64,000 bases of DNA from contig OY987305.1 in NCBI GenBank assembly GCA_963920635.1, positions 6,859,153 to 6,923,152 on the forward strand, given 5' to 3'. Numbering within the stretch: position 1 is the stretch's first letter; the number at the start of each line of letters is the position of its first letter. Source of the stretch: Pseudeuparius sepicola (taxonomy: Eukaryota; Arthropoda; Insecta; Coleoptera; Anthribidae). The translations under genes were made by a program, and so were the position numbers. Below, in pieces: positions 45,261 through 55,408 of this stretch. The notes beneath the pieces are model-generated. The model saw only the letters and a list, made by a program, of their open reading frames with translations. It was not told the DNA's origin and searched no databases.

Positions 45261-46320
45261 GTACACGTATTACTACACAGGAGCGGGAGCCACAACAAGG
45301 CCTATGGTCCGGCAGGGCCGGTAGGAGCTTGTTAACAAGCAGTTTAACTTACTCTTGAGAAAACATCCGCAAATTCAATGACCTTGACGCCATATTGGGG
45401 GAATAGAAATCAGAGATGTATTCAGGAAAATCAATTCAGAAATACAGACGAGTATCAAGGCATTTTGTAATTTATATAACGTGGTAGTAAGATACAGTTC
45501 GGTATGTAAAATTTGTCAAACAGTAGGCCATTTTGTTAAATTAGGAAAATTAGTTCGGTAAGAATAATAATAAAAATATTTGTCCAAGCAACGAAAAAAC
45601 AGGCATGTGAAATTAATAAGGAATTATTTCTGCTTAAACTTCATCGTTGAGGTTGTAACTAATAACAGCGAAATATTGCTCCCTGTTTCTTTGAAAATAT
45701 CGTAATACTCTTGTTAAGTTAGTACTAGGTAGTCTCAAAAATATTTCAAACAACTTTTTACAGGTGTTTTATACAGAGTCATTAAATTTGTTTATACCTA
45801 TACTTATCCAGACAACTTGAATTTTTTATTTAAAAAAAATAAGTAAAACAAATATATCCCAAATCACTATCTAAGGGATGAAAGGAGATTGATAAAAGTT
45901 TGGGATTTGGTTTATATAATATTACAAAACCAGCTTTAGGTCATTTAAAACGATTTATATAACATTCTTTTCTGCATATCGAATACTGCTATTGAGGGTT
46001 TTAAGGAACAGGTACAAGGTACCAATGAAAATATTTCTACTGATGATGCCATATAGGGACATAGGTAATCAGTTATGTTTGTTTACATTATTCGCCTCGA
46101 TAACATAACAATATTAAGAACGGTAGATATTCTACACTGCACAAAAACGCACACTCTACGCCACTGCATTACCTCGAATACAGCCGGTAACGAACTGCCC
46201 AACCGCCCCGACGCTGCATTCTCTTTGACAGAATCTATTCCCTAATGGCGGCTGCGCGAACAGGTGCGCGAAATTTTCCCGCCAAGGGGACTGAGGCTGC
46301 TTATTGTTTTGTATGCTCTG

Positions 46321-47835
46321 CTAATCTGCTATAACCTAGTGTTAGAAACACAAAACAGTTAAGTAAGGTGGGTATTGTGTCATATTTACAGAAATAGGGG
46401 GGCAGAAGGAAGAAAGCGATTAATCCGGCGTACCCAGAGTTATCTGTGGCGAAATGCAGGACGGTACTAAGCGAACTTTTACTCCACAGACACTTTCAAA
46501 TTATTTACAAACACAACGACTACAGCTCTATTATATGTTAATATACGTGTCTGCTTAGGGTTTATATTAAAGTTTTTTTAATAAATTTTAATGTACAATA
46601 CATGCCAGGGTAAAAAATTAGCTAAAAGTTGGGTTTCATTTGACATATTTGTATTCTCTGTGGTTAGGTGTGTATCACTATTTTTAAAAACTGGCCTCGG
46701 AATAAGATGACTAAGGCAACACACTCAGTGTGCTCATACATATAAATAATAATTATCTTGATTTAACCTACCATAACTTATTTCGTTTGCACGGAATTCC
46801 ATGAATTTTTGATGTCCTTTCTAACACGCGCATGATCTCCGAAATTTATAACACCGTATATAGGGGTATTAAAGATATTAAGCCAGCGCTACCGCGGGGC
46901 CTCAATACTGTGTGAGTGCGTAATAAAACAGTTTCATATAGTGAGTGGGGAGTGCACGTAACAGTATCCTCCTAATTAATTTTTTACCATAACAAAGCCT
47001 TCGTGGCTATAAATTTTCAAAACTACCGCTTATCGGCGGCGTTTTTCCAGAAAATATGCCTTTCGACTGACCCACAGACAGGGAGAAGGAACGCTGAATT
47101 CAACTAGGGAACAACTATTAAAACCACGATATAAAAAGCAACGATAGCAACATAATTTTATAAACCGTGACAGTGATATCATGGAAGAGAATCGATATTC
47201 AAACAACCAAATGGGCGTAATACGTTATTATAATTGGTGGAATTAATGCTCCAAGATGATCATAGAAAATGTCGTGCAATATATGTATATGACATTTGAT
47301 TTGCATATTTGTGTTAATGTTTTCCAGAATTATAATACTACAAACAAATCCATCTCGACAGTCGGTGAATTCAGAATTGGAGTTCATATGTCCAACCAAA
47401 AGCCGACTCCCAAGTGACCGAATAACGAAATTTATTTTTTAGGCGTTCGATTAATCCTCTAGCCATATACATATATAATTTATTAGAATGAATAATAATA
47501 ATCCGCAATGTAGTGGTAATATTGGCGTCGAATTTACTTATTGCCCTTATATACGCATATATGATGATCAAATTTGTAATATAGTAATAGTTCTGGCTGA
47601 TCAGATTATATGGTTTTTCGTTCAACATCACAATTTTATACAATAGGGCTACTAAAACGACTGAGGTTGAGTATAGAGTTTGAACAAATGTTTGAATTGC
47701 CCGAATGATTAATGCAAACATTATTTCGCTTTACCTGTTCTCTTCTAGATAGAATAAATATGGTGGAACACCAAATTAGAACCTTTTCTGAAACGTAGGT
47801 TGGTGAATAATATCACGTATCTTATTCGAGGTAAT
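46321..47835. other. no gene recognised
   Basis: AT-rich unassigned DNA. A 116-codon minus-strand frame (47371-47721) is hydrophobic and A/T-driven, with no family resemblance. Confidence 0.45.
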
Positions 47836-49939
47836 GTTAAAGTAGCATTTTTTGTGGGCGCCACGTAACGACCACTACCGTAGAAACTCTAAAGTGTTTA
47901 TCACTATATAGTGGCCGATACGTTATAGGAACCTTTCTATAACATGGCTGCCACCAAAATGTGGAACAATTTTTGGGTGGCTGCCACGTTGCCACCACGT
48001 TTTTGGAACTTATACCGTTACGTTCCAGCCACGTGGCAAAAACGTAGGCGCGTAGTGGCAGTCACCTATGAGGCCACCTACGTGAAACTTAGCTACTTGC
48101 CTCTTTCTTTTCCATGTCACTCGGTCTCTCTCGTTCAACTTATTTAGGTACATACATTATTATGTCCTGCTGCCTTTCTCCCACCAACTCGAAATTACTG
48201 AGATTGACAGTGTACAATGAGTATTTATTTTATTTTAATGTAATTAGGAGATGGGGACAAAAACAAAACGATTTCAAGTTTACTGTCAAACATAGGTTAT
48301 AGCTCGAAATATGAGCACGCCCTCTCGCAATATTCAGTGAGGAGCACACTTTTTTAAACATATTATCTACCTACATACCGCAAACAATTTTTTTATTATT
48401 CCTGGTTACGTAAAACCAATAATTACTTATTAATATACTATATTTTAATGAAGAATTGACGAGAAATTAATTTTTATTCAGTAGCCTGTTCATTTCAACT
48501 TTAAAGTGATTTCCACATACATTTCCGTATTTGCGGTGTTTGTTACTTGATCTTAGTGGCCGTATACTGGCCACAATATTAAATCCACAATACCAAACAC
48601 TTATTTAGGCGAAGGTTTTATTCAAAAAATTCGTCCACCGAGTAAAAAGCATTGAGTAGCAAAAATTACTTAATAGTTTTTTAATTTTGGAAGTGGCAGC
48701 TCAGAGTAGGTACTGTGGTAGCTTGTTAAAGATTATTATCCCTAAGAAGCTTACACCGCTGTGACACCTCTTCAAGCAACAATATTCTGGAAGCAGGTCC
48801 TGTTTTCCCAGAGTGTAATTGTAATATGCACATCATCATGTCGTTCATATTGACTACTCGACTTAAATACTATACGCTTATTTAAATCGCACACATCGAA
48901 TAATTAATTCAAAGAATGAACACTAAATCTCACTGTACTACAATCACTACATTGACACCGCGTTTTAGCAGAAATATACGCGCATATACAGCAAAACAGC
49001 AAGGAAGCCTCACTACAGAGTGAATTTTGATGGTAATGATAAGTTTGTAGTGGCTTTGATGTCATATGCGAATGTGAAAATTTCTTCTACAAGTGGCAAA
49101 AACTTGGCGATATCCACTAGTTATCACCAACAAGTTTCGCCACTTTCATGGTTTAGTAGAGGTGACCAAAACGTGGCCGGCACTATTACGCTCATACCAG
49201 AGCATATAAAACAACCAGCAGTATAACTTACTCTTGAGAAATCATCCGCAAATTCAATGACCTGACCTTGAGCCATGTTGGTGGAATAGAAGTCAGAGGT
49301 GTAGTCGGGAAAATCAATTCAGAAATACAGAGTAGTATTAGTAAAGTATATAGTGTGTGGTAAGCACAAGCAGCTTTTACTCCTTCCTGGGATTCTTTAT
49401 TTAAAGATACTAGCAAAAAGCATAATTTACAAAAAAGCACACTCCACAGTACTGTAATATCTCTCATACAGCCAAAAAAGAACTGCCCAATCGCCCCGAC
49501 ACTGCATTAATTTGACAGAATCTATGCCCACATGGCGGCTGCGCGAACAGGTGCGCAGAATTTTCCTGCCATGGGGAGTGAGACTGCTGGTTGTTTTATA
49601 TGCTCTGCTCATACTAAAGTTGTCGCCACTTCTAAGATATATTTTAGTGATACAGATTCGTCGCCGCCACTTCCATTTTCCACTTTGAAAGTATAAGAAC
49701 TTTAAGGTGATTTTCGGTAGTAATCACGACGTTCCAAACACCTTAAGCACCACTAAAAAGTTATGAAACTATATAGTGACTACTATACATATAGCGGTGA
49801 AATTGACGTGATTACCACTATTTTCGTAGAAAATAAAGTAAATCTTACTGCAAAGTTGTAGATTTAGTGGTGATTACGTAATGGCCACTCGGTAGAAGTG
49901 GCGATATAAGTTTTCATCACTACTACGATGCTACTTGGG
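47836..49939. mobile_element. CCCAAGYAGCA-ended element, copy 3
   Basis: The right end is the complement of CCCAAGTAGCATCGTAG; the left end near 47836 is eroded to AAAGTAGCATTTTTTGTG. Subterminal regions (47850-48090 and 49620-49935) are full of GTGGC/CCACTAC/GGTGAT-type words. These are the private repeats of this copy, set in a context (AACTATATAGTGACTAC) that aligns with copy 1. A 410-bp MITE is nested at 49198-49607. Confidence 0.62.
49198..49607. mobile_element. 410-bp MITE, 7-bp TSD, AGAGCATATAAAACAA ends
   Basis: CAGAGCATATAAAACAACCA at the left and its complement at the right (TIR ~25 bp), flanked by the perfect direct repeat CTCATAC (49191-49197 and 49608-49614). Sister of 43811-46320. 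A 7-8-bp duplication with CAGAG ends fits a hAT- or P-like superfamily. Nested in CCCAAG copy 3. Confidence 0.92.
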
Positions 49940-50762
49940 AAACGGGAGTTTAATCAATCAGTGGGTCGATGCACTAATTTCCAATTGGTCTGTTAGTTTC
50001 TACTGTGGTAATATGCACAAAAGACAACTCGGGAGATGCGCGCAAGTCCCAACTGAGGCAATGACGTCAAGTTAATAAGAAACATAGTGGAAAGATTTCT
50101 ATCGTTGAAAATGCACAAGACGCTCCAAATCGTTACGAAACTAACATCCGCCCAACAAAACGAGAATGCACCTAAGCCCTATGTATACTTAAATGAATAG
50201 ATTGCGCGTTTCATTTTAATACCTAATTAAATTTGCGTAAGCTTAGCGCCCCGGCATAGTCGTATCTTACTTATGTTTGCTATGTAAGACGTGGCGTTTT
50301 GTTTGACTTTAAAACGTCCTGGCGAAAGTATGGATTTTAATATTATTCGAGGTACCGACGAAGCTGGGCAGATGGGCCTGTCATAAATCAACTGCATTTC
50401 GGGGTGACAAAGTTCCAGCCACAAATATTTAACTTGCGTTCTGTTGACACACGAATTATCCACGCAAAACTTTATAATTTATTTTTGAAACTATATAGGA
50501 CGGCCGTCTGAACATTATTTTTCTTTCGTATTGATTAACGCCGGCTTTGTTGATCTTTTGAAACCTTTACAGTTTAATAAGAAATGCAGCCACACCAGAC
50601 AAGTTTGAAATATTTATATTTTCGGGTATTTTACGAGAAAAGGTACGTGAAATCTCGTAAGATGTTTCTTTAGAAAATTAGTGTAAAATACTAGTCAACA
50701 TTGAGTAAACAGAAAACTAATTTACAATAGGGCTTGATACGTCAATGATACAATAATATGAA
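49940..50762. other. no gene recognised
   Basis: Unassigned spacer. Confidence 0.5.
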
Positions 50763-50764
50763 TA

Positions 50765-51464
50765 CAGGGTGATTCAAAACTATACGGCACCCTTTCAGGG
50801 GCGTAATTTACTCGTTAAAATAAGACGAAAAGTTCATATCAACATGGGTCCAAAAACGCTTCGTTACGTAGATTAAGCTTTTAAAAAAATATCGATTTTT
50901 GTTTATACCTTCCAAACCAATAAGAATATTTAAACCAAACTTGCTACACAATAATACCATCATATATAGGGTGACATAGGAAATGCTAATATCAGGTCGC
51001 CAAAGTATCCAGTGGCGGAGGTAAGGGTAATCGGTACCATAAATTAAACAAAAAAAAAATAGTACGGCCCTGTACAATACAACAATTTATTATGTTATTG
51101 AATAAACAATACAATTTGGAACAAAAAATTCCTCTTTCATTTTTTTTCATATCTCTCTCTCTCTTTCGCGGAAAGTTGGAGTTTTCCGATTTGTCGTCTT
51201 TTTCGACTCTAACGCTTTTTCGGGTTGAGGTATGTAACTATTATTTGAAGCAAACGAAATAATTTTCAAATGGAATGGCAGTAGGAGTATGTAATTTTTG
51301 TTACTAGTAAGGCGCTAAGGCATAAAAAAATAATTGATTGTTAATCGATATTTTTTTAAAAGTTTAATCACCCTGTATTTTCGTAACGAAGAGTAACTTT
51401 TCGTCTTATTTTAACGAGGAAAGTACGCCCCTGACAGGGTGCCGCATAGTTTTGAATCACCCTG
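50765..51464. mobile_element. foldback element, CAGGGTGATTCAAAACTAT ends
   Basis: TA flanks both ends. Arms of ~140 bp share CAGGGTGATTCAAAACTAT, CAGGGGCGTA and GTTAAAATAAGACGAAAAGT. A second internal CAGGGTGATTAAACTTTT (complement, ~51357-51374) suggests stacked ends, as in the 41.5-kb element. No coding potential. Confidence 0.9.
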
Positions 51465-51466
51465 TA

Positions 51467-51850
51467 TAATAAATAATAAAGCACCCCTGTACCTACATGT
51501 ACAAAATGCTATATTAAAGTTAAAAGAGGAACTTTCCTATATTTTATGGGAATATGAACTGACATGTTTACAAACAAACGCAGTATTTTCAAACTTCTTA
51601 GAGGGAGAGATAAATTACGAGTAAGCAGCAGTATAGTCTCGAAGCCAAAACTGAAATTGTTTACTTACCCAATAAATAGATAAACAGGCAAATCGAACAT
51701 ATCTGTACATGGCGAAGTATTTATAGCTTGAAATTCCCTTGTTATAAGTTCCAGCTTTTGGATTTTTTGATAAGAACACAACGCAACGATACCCATAAAA
51801 GAAAATTATTAAATCTTGCTCTGCCGGAAACGGGATCGCAGTAATATTAT
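51467..51850. other. no gene recognised
   Basis: Spacer before the LINE insertion. Confidence 0.5.
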
Positions 51851-51852
51851 TA

Positions 51853-52899
51853 TTGTACAAACTCTCGCTGGCTGGTTTTAGTGATAGCCTCGTTTCATTT
51901 TTTGAGTCTTACCTGAAGAACCGCCCTCAGTCCGTATGTTACAATGGCTTTAATTCTAACAAATATATTGCCACTTCTGGAGTTCCTCAGGGTTCCAATC
52001 TGGGGCCTCTGTTATTCCTTCTATTTATCAATGATATTACTGATAATCTCAAATGTGGTAAACTTTTGTTCGCGGACGACTTAAAAATCTATTGTTCAAT
52101 ACAATCCTTAGAGAACTGCTTATTTCTCCAGAAGCAGCTTTGTGAATTGGATGCTTGGTGTGTCGTTAATCACCTGGATTTAAACCCTGCCAAGTGCAGT
52201 GTGGTTAGGTACTCTCGAAAGGAGTCAAATATAACATTTGATTACAAATTAGGTAACACAAGTCTTGCTTCTAAGGACAGTGTTGATGATCTTGGGGTCC
52301 GCTTTGATAGTGTCATGTCGTTCAATAAGCATTTCAATAATATTTCGATGTCTGCCTACAAAACTTTGGGTTTTTTGTTGAGACACTGTCGACGCTTCAC
52401 AAATATTGCGGCTTTGAAGACTCTGTTCTTTTCACTCGTCCGTTCGAAACTGGAATATTGTTCTGTTATTTGGCATCCAATTTATGAAACCCATGAAAAG
52501 CAATTAGAGTATGTTCAAAGAAAATTTCTTAAATTTCTTTATTATAAAACTCACGGCATGTACCCTCCTCGTGGATATGACCATCAGGCACTTCTTAATG
52601 AATTTAATATATGTTCATTGATAGTTCGCCGATCCGTTTCTGGTGTTTCCTTTTTATATAACTGTATCCGAAACAATATAGATTCTCCTTTTTTTCTTTC
52701 TAGACTAAACATACGAGTACCAAGACCTAATTCACGGCTAACATCTACATTTTACGTTCCCTATGCTCGTACTAATATAATGTTTAAGTCGCCAATTTAT
52801 TTTACATCCAGTCTCCATAATATGTTGCCTGATGAATGTGATCTGTTTGATTGCTCCAAGCCTTCCTTTTTGAGATGTGCCATTGAGTGCTTTTCATAA
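51853..52899 (+). CDS. LINE reverse transcriptase, C-terminal half
   Basis: A 348-codon open frame starting inside the RT palm. The sequence enters at LAGFSDSLVSFFESYLKNR, the fold between RT motifs 2 and 3. Motif 4 is SGVPQGSNLGPLLFLLFIND and the catalytic box is FADDLKIY. The thumb follows, with LELDAWCVVNHLDLNPAKC-like residues and KLEYCSVIWHP, then the C-terminal arm. The arrangement fits the jockey/CR1 group. The endonuclease, ORF1 and RT motifs 0-2 are missing, so it cannot move by itself. The first Met is a chance codon at the truncation point and not a natural start. No internal stops over ~1 kb. Confidence 0.93.
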   Translation: MYKLSLAGFSDSLVSFFESYLKNRPQSVCYNGFNSNKYIATSGVPQGSNLGPLLFLLFINDITDNLKCGKLLFADDLKIYCSIQSLENCLFLQKQLCELDAWCVVNHLDLNPAKCSVVRYSRKESNITFDYKLGNTSLASKDSVDDLGVRFDSVMSFNKHFNNISMSAYKTLGFLLRHCRRFTNIAALKTLFFSLVRSKLEYCSVIWHPIYETHEKQLEYVQRKFLKFLYYKTHGMYPPRGYDHQALLNEFNICSLIVRRSVSGVSFLYNCIRNNIDSPFFLSRLNIRVPRPNSRLTSTFYVPYARTNIMFKSPIYFTSSLHNMLPDECDLFDCSKPSFLRCAIECFS

Positions 52900-53145
52900 T
52901 TTCACGTTATGTGTTGGATAGTATTAGTATTAGTCCGCTGATAATTGTATTGTACAGGGTAGATACCCTGCGTGGGGCTCCCTATACTATGTTGATTATA
53001 TGATTATATTGATTGAGCTGTGCTTACTTTATAATCAGTTTTCTTTATTTTTTCTGTGGTGCTATGTTCCCTTTATATTTATCTTTGTATGTTGTCCTGT
53101 AAATGGATTTTTCTGTTGGGCAATAAATAAATAAATAAATATTGA
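51853..53145 (+). mobile_element. non-LTR retrotransposon, 5'-truncated, (AAAT)n tail
   Basis: Open RT frame (51853-52899), then a ~225-bp 3' UTR and a tail of four or five AAAT/TAAA repeats ending near 53145. The 5' end is cut inside the RT domain, typical of incomplete target-primed reverse transcription. No clear target duplication (AATATT occurs on both sides but is short). The long open frame implies a young insertion. Confidence 0.9.
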
Positions 53146-53607
53146 AAATTGCTATTTGGAGATGTGATATATTTTTAACACGTCTTGTTTAAAGGGTAGA
53201 AGAGAAAAAGGGAGATGATGTGTAACTGTGCCATTATCGTATTTTTATTTATCTTTTCATCTCCAGCTCTCGTGGTCCCTTTCCGCTTTCCCCAAATTAT
53301 ACCATCCGGTTGCTTACGTCCTAAGGACGCTATAAAACACCCTATTCTCTTTTTCCTTAGTTTAGTTACTTAGTTTCCTTTTTCTTTCAATTTTATACCA
53401 CTTAGCCGGGGATAGTTAACGAATTTCCTGGGGCCCTACCCATCAATTCCCGTCGTTATTGGTCAGTCTTACGCTTACACGCACCTTTTCAGAGGTGTGC
53501 TAATGATACTGCTGAGATTTCACAGAAAAAAGCGGATATACTTTTTCTTAATAGACATAAAATACGAAAACCTAATATTTTATTCAAAAGCAGTTTTAAA
53601 ACTTTTA
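53146..53607. other. no gene recognised
   Basis: Pyrimidine-rich spacer between the LINE and the next foldback. Confidence 0.45.
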
Positions 53608-53609
53608 TA

Positions 53610-54912
53610 CGATGTGTCCCGGATAAGAATGAACAGCAGGGGGATCTTGCAAACGGTGAGAGATAGAACAACGGTTAAATGGGGAAAAAGTTGCGCAATT
53701 TTGAGGTCAATAAAATGGTATAAACAGGTTTCTAATATCTTTTTCCCTTTTTGAGTTATTTTGAAAAAAGTGAAATTTTGCGTTTTCGATTTTATTTTTT
53801 TCTAAAGTTGTTATCACAGATAGGAAAAAAGAAAAACCTTGGCACTTTTTAACGGGCTTTAAGATGGTGTTTTTAAATTTGTTCTACAACGTTTCGTTTT
53901 TGAGGAACCATCTTCAACTTAATTTTTTTAAATACGGACCTGGATTTTTTTTTGCAAATTTTGAAATCACTTTTCATTGCAAATACCATGATGTGCGGCG
54001 CGAGATATTTTTAACATGTTTTGAGACAATTATACTGAAAATTCCTTTTTTACCATTCATTTCTTTCTATTGCGGCCCTGTATTTAATAATAAGAAGTCC
54101 AAATATTAATCAGTATTGTCAACAATTTAACTTAAAACTTATCTTTCAATCGGAGAACCAAAAAAAGGACGGCAAAGACCAATAACAGTCACATACGATA
54201 ATAAAAAATAAATAAAAATCCTCCACCTAGAAGGCTTTGAAACAACGAAACCAACCCCTTGTCATTTGTCATAACTCCCACTGTATCATTTAGTTAATAA
54301 TTTGTATTATTAGAAATTGAGGGTGCTTTTTCAAATGAAGACAAATTTAACATGTATAGCATGTTATATCTTGTGTCACAGAAATAGTGTAGAGGTCGAA
54401 CGAATGTATTAGGTATTGCAATTAATAAATGGCAAAAGTTATTGCTTTCATTGGCTTAAAGCTTTCTTCTCACAAGTAATGCGACAACAACAGATGAAAG
54501 CACTAACCAGACAGGGCCGTATTTAAAAATATTAAGTTTTCGAAGTAAAAATAAAGTGTAAGTTAAATTGTTGACAATACTGATTAATATTTAGACTTCT
54601 TATTATTAAATACAGAGCCGCAATAGAAAAAAATGAAAGGAAAAAGGAATTTTCAGTATAAGCCCGTTAAAAAGTGCTACAAGAAAGTGTTTTTCTCTTT
54701 TTCCTATCTGTGATAACAACTTCAGAAAAAAAAATCGAAAACGCAAAATTTCACTTTTTTCAAAATAACTCAAAAAGGAAAAAGGTATTAGAAATCTGTA
54801 TGCACCATTTTTTTACCTCAAATTTGCGCAACTTCTTCCCCAGTTAACCGTTGTTCTATCTCTCATCGTTTACAAGATCCCCACGCTGTTCAATCTTATC
54901 CGGGAAACATTG
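53610..54912. mobile_element. 1.3-kb foldback element with ~530-bp arms
   Basis: Left CGATGTGTCCCGGATAAGA; right is the complement of CAATGTTTCCCGGATAAGA; TA lies outside both ends. The arms extend inward to about 54140 and 54535, with shared CAATACTGATTAATATTTRG or complement and CGAAAACGCAAAATTTCAC. One arm contains an internal ~230-bp segment (53860-54000) missing from the other. Shares the AACGGTTAACTGGGG / GATCCCC style of subterminal words with 9817-10318. Confidence 0.9.
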
Positions 54913-54918
54913 TATATA

Positions 54919-55408
54919 CAGGGACCGGCAGAAAGTTGGACACAAAAATTTTATATTTTTAAACTCTGATTTTGATTAATTTAAATATCTAGCCGCTAAT
55001 CGAACAAAATTAAAGTTTAGTAGTAAATTCATGTGTTATCCGATGATAAGTTGCCCTTGCGGTATTTTCTTTTTTTGTAATACATCGGGTGGTCGAAAAA
55101 AATACAAAAAAAGTTAAATTTCTTTTTTTTTTGACTAGGTGGCTGTAATTTTAAATCTGACATCCACCTTTGATTCCAAACAACTTTTGTAAGTAACATT
55201 TTACCATATTTTAAAAAATAAGGGTACTTTACTCTTGAGTTATTTTGACATTTTTGAATCTACCTCGTATACAAAAAGAGATATTTAAATTTTGATATAT
55301 GCGTTTTGAGTTTGAAATGATGCACCAACTTTTATCAAGAATAACATTTTCTGAGAAATTAATAATAAAAAAGTTTTCCATATGTGTCCAAGTTTCTGCC
55401 GGTCACTG
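54919..55408. mobile_element. 490-bp MITE with Tc1-like ends, TA flanks
   Basis: CAGGGACCGGCAGAAAGTTG and, at the right, the complement of CAGTGACCGGCAGAAACTTG; both continue GACACA. TA lies outside each end. CAGTGNCCGGCAGAAA-type TIRs fit Tc1/mariner. It lies only 6 bp from the preceding foldback. Non-coding. Confidence 0.9.

Larger units (their letters stand above)
43833..45334. mobile_element. 1.5-kb insertion with 5-bp duplication ACAAG
   Basis: ACAAG lies on both sides (43828-43832 and 45335-45339). Removing the insert plus one ACAAG restores an alignment with the sister at 49204-49230 (AAAACAACMAGCAGTWTAAC), so the empty site is known. The insert starts TACAGACCTCGGAGC and ends GGAGCTTGTTA, with no obvious TIR. 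It contains a SINE-like unit (44350-44585) and a GC-rich island (44930-45260). Five-bp duplications occur with LTR elements and several DNA transposons; the class is open. Confidence 0.7.
43811..46320. mobile_element. TIR element (AGAGCATATAAAACAA ends), longer copy
   Basis: Left end CTAGAGCATATAAAACAACA, right end the complement of CAGAGCATACAAAACAATAA. The interior matches the short sister 49198-49607 at 45340-45465 (CTTACTCTTGAGAAA, CATCCGCAAATTCAATGACC) and 46150-46320 (CCGCCCCGACRCTGCATT, GGCGGCTGCGCGAACAGGTG). It carries ~600 bp more internal sequence than the sister, plus a 1.5-kb insertion at 43833-45334. No transposase recognised. Confidence 0.82.

Noticed and set aside
47371..47721. 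116-codon minus-strand frame
   Set aside because: A/T-driven hydrophobic reading without homology signals, start context or neighbours.
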